NCBI RefSeq assembly: GCF_011761345.1
Contig: NZ_JAASRY010000003.1
Span: 310,001 to 374,000, forward strand
Direction of reading: 5' to 3'
DNA length: 64,000 bases
From: Thalassobacillus devorans
Lineage (GTDB): Bacteria > Bacillota > Bacilli > Bacillales > Halobacillaceae
Position 1 is the stretch's first letter, and each line of letters begins with the position of its first letter. The notes beneath the pieces are model-generated. The model was not told where the DNA came from. It ran no database searches and saw only the letters and a program-made list of their open reading frames with translations. The position numbers and the translations under genes are program-made. Positions 61,759-64,000 of this stretch are shown here, piece after piece.

Positions 61759-61790
61759 TATCAGCAGCCGGGGTGCTGATTCCCCGGCTG
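61759..61790 (-). promoter_or_regulatory. Competing hairpins between metY and hom
   Basis: CAGCCGGGG/CCCCGGCTG (61765-61773 with 61782-61790) forms one strong hairpin. ATCAGCA/TGCTGAT (61760-61766 with 61774-61780) forms a second that shares bases with it. On the minus strand there is no T-run after the strong hairpin. Possible roles are mRNA processing, stabilisation, or control of hom translation. Confidence 0.45.
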
Positions 61791-61821
61791 TTTTTGAAAA
61801 TACGAACGTTTGATAAGTGCC

Positions 61822-63531
61822 TTATAGCGTAAGGGCTACATCGGAGTGATCCGTCGCTTGTCGTAATGTGACGGCACGTTCGTATAAACTCTCCCCGGTA
61901 ATCGTTTCTGGTCCTTCTTCTAAAGTGACGTCTTCATTCTCTTTCACCCAAACCAATGCAGGAGCCAGTTGAGTAACTTCCTCACGGTTATTTCTAATTT
62001 CAGTGGCAGACTCACTGTAAATAATATCGACTTTAGTATCGAGCAGCTCATCTTTTTCTGATATATCTTTCACTTGGAAGCCTAGACGTTCCAATTTCTT
62101 GATTTCTGATTTACCTGTCTCAGAAAGTTCTCCTGTCGTGACAATCACACGTCTTCTCAAATCTCCATTTTCGCGGTCCAGCGAGGAACCGAGAACAGAT
62201 TGGACAGTATCTTCTGCATTCTTGGGAGCAGGCGTTTCCGCTCCTGTTGCTAATTCAATTGCCTGATCCAGTTCAGCAAGCAGGTCGATGGTAGATTCCA
62301 GACCGATGGATAAACGTATCAATTCTTCGGTTACACCTGTTTTCTCAAGGTCCTGGGCGCTTAGCTGCTGGTGTGTCGTAGAAGCAGGGTGGATGATCAA
62401 TGACTTGGCATCGCCGACATTGGCAACATGTGACCACAAGTTAATGTTATCAATTACTTTCCGGCCGGCTTCTCGTCCGCCCTTGATACCAAATACGACA
62501 ATAGAACCTGCACCATGGTTCAAGTACTTTTTGGCCAGGTGATGGGTTGGGTGGCTTTCCAGACCAGGATAGTTCACCCATTCGACTCCATCATGTTCCA
62601 CTAGATGTTGTGCTACTTCACGCGCGTTTTGTGTGTGCTGCTTGATGCGAAGGTGGAGAGTTTCCAGACCTTGTAATAATAGGAATGCGTTTTGTGGGCT
62701 TAGGCAAGCACCGATATCTCTAAGCAGCTGGACACGCAATTTGATGGCGAAAGCCAATGGACCGACATCATAGGCATAACGAAGTCCGTTGTAACTTTCA
62801 TCAGGTTCCGTGAAGCCTGGGAACTTCCCGTTTGTCCAATTGAACCGGCCACTGTCTACTACTACGCCGCCGATGGTGGTGCCATGACCTCCAATCCATT
62901 TAGTAGCCGAGTGAACGACGATATCTGCTCCCCAAGTTATTGGTTTGCAAATATATGGAGTAGCAAATGTGTTGTCGATAATGAGTGGAATGCCATTTTC
63001 GTGAGCGACATCTGCCACTGCTTCAATATCCAGCACATTCAAACTTGGGTTTCCAATGATTTCAGAAAAAACAGCTTTCGTATTTGGCGTAATAGCTTCT
63101 TTGATATTTTCCGGGTCAGTACTGTCTACGAAATTAACTGTAATACCATAACGCGGCAAAGTATGAGTGAATAAATTATACGTCCCACCATACAAGTTGG
63201 TGGACGCAACAATTTCATCACCGGCAGAAGCGATATTCAGAATAGCTAACGTAATGGCAGCCATTCCGGAAGAAGTAGCTACTGCAGCAGCACCATCTTC
63301 CAGCAAAGCAATTCGTTGCTCGAAAGCATCGACAGTCGGGTTCATTATCCGGGAATAAATGTTTCCTGGCTCAGCAAGACCAAACAGGTTTTTAGCGTGC
63401 TCCGTATCCCGGAATACATAGGAAGTAGTTTGATAGATTGGAACAGCACGGGATCCGGTCGAAGGATCGGCTTCCTGTCCTCCGTGCAATAATAATGTTT
63501 CCGGGTTGTATTGATTGAATGGTAGAGTCAT
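61822..63531 (-). CDS. metY: O-acetylhomoserine aminocarboxypropyltransferase (MetY) with a C-terminal extension
   Basis: The 569-residue protein has a Cys/Met-metabolism PLP core at residues 1-430: YSRIMNPTVDAFEQRIALLE, TSSGMAAITLAIL, IDNTFATPYIC, the PLP lysine in VVHSATKWIGGHGTTIGGVV, and IHPASTTHQQLSAQDL, LSIGLESTIDLLAEL. It makes homocysteine from O-acetylhomoserine and sulfide. About 135 extra residues follow (RRRVIVTTGELSETGKSEIK, KVDIIYSESATEIRN, ALVWVKENE), a Rossmann-like alpha/beta pattern absent from ordinary 425-430-residue MetY. The first gene after the SAM riboswitch; hom follows at 78 nt. Confidence 0.92.
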   Translation of the reverse strand: MTLPFNQYNPETLLLHGGQEADPSTGSRAVPIYQTTSYVFRDTEHAKNLFGLAEPGNIYSRIMNPTVDAFEQRIALLEDGAAAVATSSGMAAITLAILNIASAGDEIVASTNLYGGTYNLFTHTLPRYGITVNFVDSTDPENIKEAITPNTKAVFSEIIGNPSLNVLDIEAVADVAHENGIPLIIDNTFATPYICKPITWGADIVVHSATKWIGGHGTTIGGVVVDSGRFNWTNGKFPGFTEPDESYNGLRYAYDVGPLAFAIKLRVQLLRDIGACLSPQNAFLLLQGLETLHLRIKQHTQNAREVAQHLVEHDGVEWVNYPGLESHPTHHLAKKYLNHGAGSIVVFGIKGGREAGRKVIDNINLWSHVANVGDAKSLIIHPASTTHQQLSAQDLEKTGVTEELIRLSIGLESTIDLLAELDQAIELATGAETPAPKNAEDTVQSVLGSSLDRENGDLRRRVIVTTGELSETGKSEIKKLERLGFQVKDISEKDELLDTKVDIIYSESATEIRNNREEVTQLAPALVWVKENEDVTLEEGPETITGESLYERAVTLRQATDHSDVALTL

Positions 63532-63620
63532 TAATATTCCTCCTTAAAAATTGTAAAAGATCGATTTAGGTAGCAAGGGATTCCACGCAGAATAAGTGGG
63601 GAAAGATTTTTGAAGGGAAA

Positions 63621-63773
63621 ACAAAAAGCCCTCTTCCTAAGAAGAGGGCGTATATACGGTCCTCCTCTTATCTTTCAGATCCACAGATCTGTAGGAATTA
63701 GCACCTTTTCAAGCAATGCTTGATGGTTGCCGGGCATCGTCGGGCCTAGTCCCTCCGCCGCTCTCGATAAGAG
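63621..63773 (-). promoter_or_regulatory. SAM-I (S-box) riboswitch with terminator, upstream of metY
   Basis: On the minus strand the aptamer runs from 63773 to 63665. P1 is CTCTTATC/GATAAGAG. The conserved S-box words GAGAGCGGCGGAGGGA, GGCCCGACGATGCCCGGCAA and CC, and AAAGGTGCTAATTCC (as AAAAGGTGCTAATTCC) are present. The expression platform ends in a terminator GCCCTCTTC/GAAGAGGGC (63628-63636 with 63641-63649) followed by TTTTTG. High SAM should stop transcription before metY-hom. Confidence 0.95.
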
Positions 63774-63892
63774 ATTCGATTGGTTAATGCAATATTTATG
63801 CTTGCTACGTATTCTAGATGATTACAAATTTAAAGTCAAACAATTTTTTATTTTTAGGAAAGGTTATCTGTTATCTTAGTGCTGATTTAATA

Positions 63893-64000
63893 TTAAAGCT
63901 CCCTTTAATTGAAGACTCAGTTTCGAGAGAAACTGCTTCCGTTACGGTGTTGAGTGCAAGAAGGTCCGGGAAATCACTCGCTTTCCATGGGCGTACGGTG
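63893..64000. repeat. Intergenic structured element, copy 4 (left part, cut by the window end)
   Basis: The sequence starts TTAAAGCTCCC, then GAAGACTCAGTTTCGAGAGA, TTCCGTTACG, and at 63973 the core start GGGAAATCACTCGCTTTCC. From there to the window end it matches the plus core of copy 2. The remainder lies beyond the edge. Confidence 0.82.

Overview
This is an ordinary chromosomal stretch of a low-to-moderate GC Gram-positive rod of the family Bacillaceae. A moderately salt-tolerant genus such as Halobacillus or Virgibacillus is my guess, by inference only. The evidence is strong AGGAGG-type ribosome binding sites, lipoproteins with LxAC lipoboxes, and many genes with recognisable Bacillus subtilis counterparts: brxA, cvfC/ypgR, pdxK, kip/pxp, ycsG/ycsI, treP/treA/treR, yvgT, helD, ypmR/ypmS, liaIHFSR, mhqA, sda and an S-box metY operon. 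I found no rRNA, tRNA, prophage, CRISPR array or intact insertion sequence.

Layout. 0-4.5 kb: 5' part of a secreted M4 metalloprotease, a RecB/Cas4-like nuclease, a small ORF broken by two in-frame TGA codons, bacilliredoxin BrxA, CvfC and pyridoxal kinase. 4.5-7.3 kb: argG-argH behind an ARG-box promoter, followed by a 21-bp tandem array. 7.5-11.7 kb: Fur-box-controlled iron-siderophore ABC transporter (binding protein divergent from permease-permease-ATPase). 11.7-17.9 kb: minus-strand block with a stress-type SDR, an amidase, TrhO, a CapA-like lipoprotein and an MFS pump. 18.6-23.2 kb: 5-oxoprolinase operon pxpB-pxpC-pxpA with ycsG and ycsI. 23.3-27.8 kb: trehalose regulon (EIIA, EIIBC, phosphotrehalase, TreR) with cre and two TreR operators built into the promoter. 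27.9-35.6 kb: DUF6933-like protein, CstB-like persulfide dioxygenase, a 649-residue aconitase-family enzyme, an XRE-PAS regulator with an sda gene, a TRIC-type membrane protein and cysK. 35.8-46.6 kb: helD, ypmR-ypmS, a nuclease-helicase fusion, an OFA-type MFS carrier, an unknown membrane protein and a PQQ-type sugar dehydrogenase lipoprotein. 46.7-55.7 kb: small genes, an M24 peptidase, ornithine carbamoyltransferase, and the liaIH/liaFSR envelope-stress operon with a TIM-barrel epimerase at its end. 56-63.8 kb: mhqA behind two MhqR boxes, rpiA, kynA, a PdaC-like deacetylase, and a SAM-riboswitch-controlled metY-hom operon.

The most striking feature that genes do not explain is a family of roughly 480-580 bp intergenic elements at 17,984-18,506, 30,138-30,621, 48,224-48,799 and 63,893 to the right edge, plus a small remnant near 15,220. 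Each full element is a pair of about 105-bp structured cores facing each other. Where the elements are complete, their ends carry inverted copies of a GAAGACT...TTTCGAGA motif. Corresponding core stems differ between copies by compensatory changes, so the folded form appears to be conserved. I do not recognise a named family for it.

The regulatory DNA is unusually readable: ARG box, Fur boxes, cre plus TreR operators, a CsoR/CstR-type operator, tandem MhqR boxes, a SAM-I riboswitch, a terminator between liaH and liaF, and several convergent terminators that contain the stop codons of both flanking genes.
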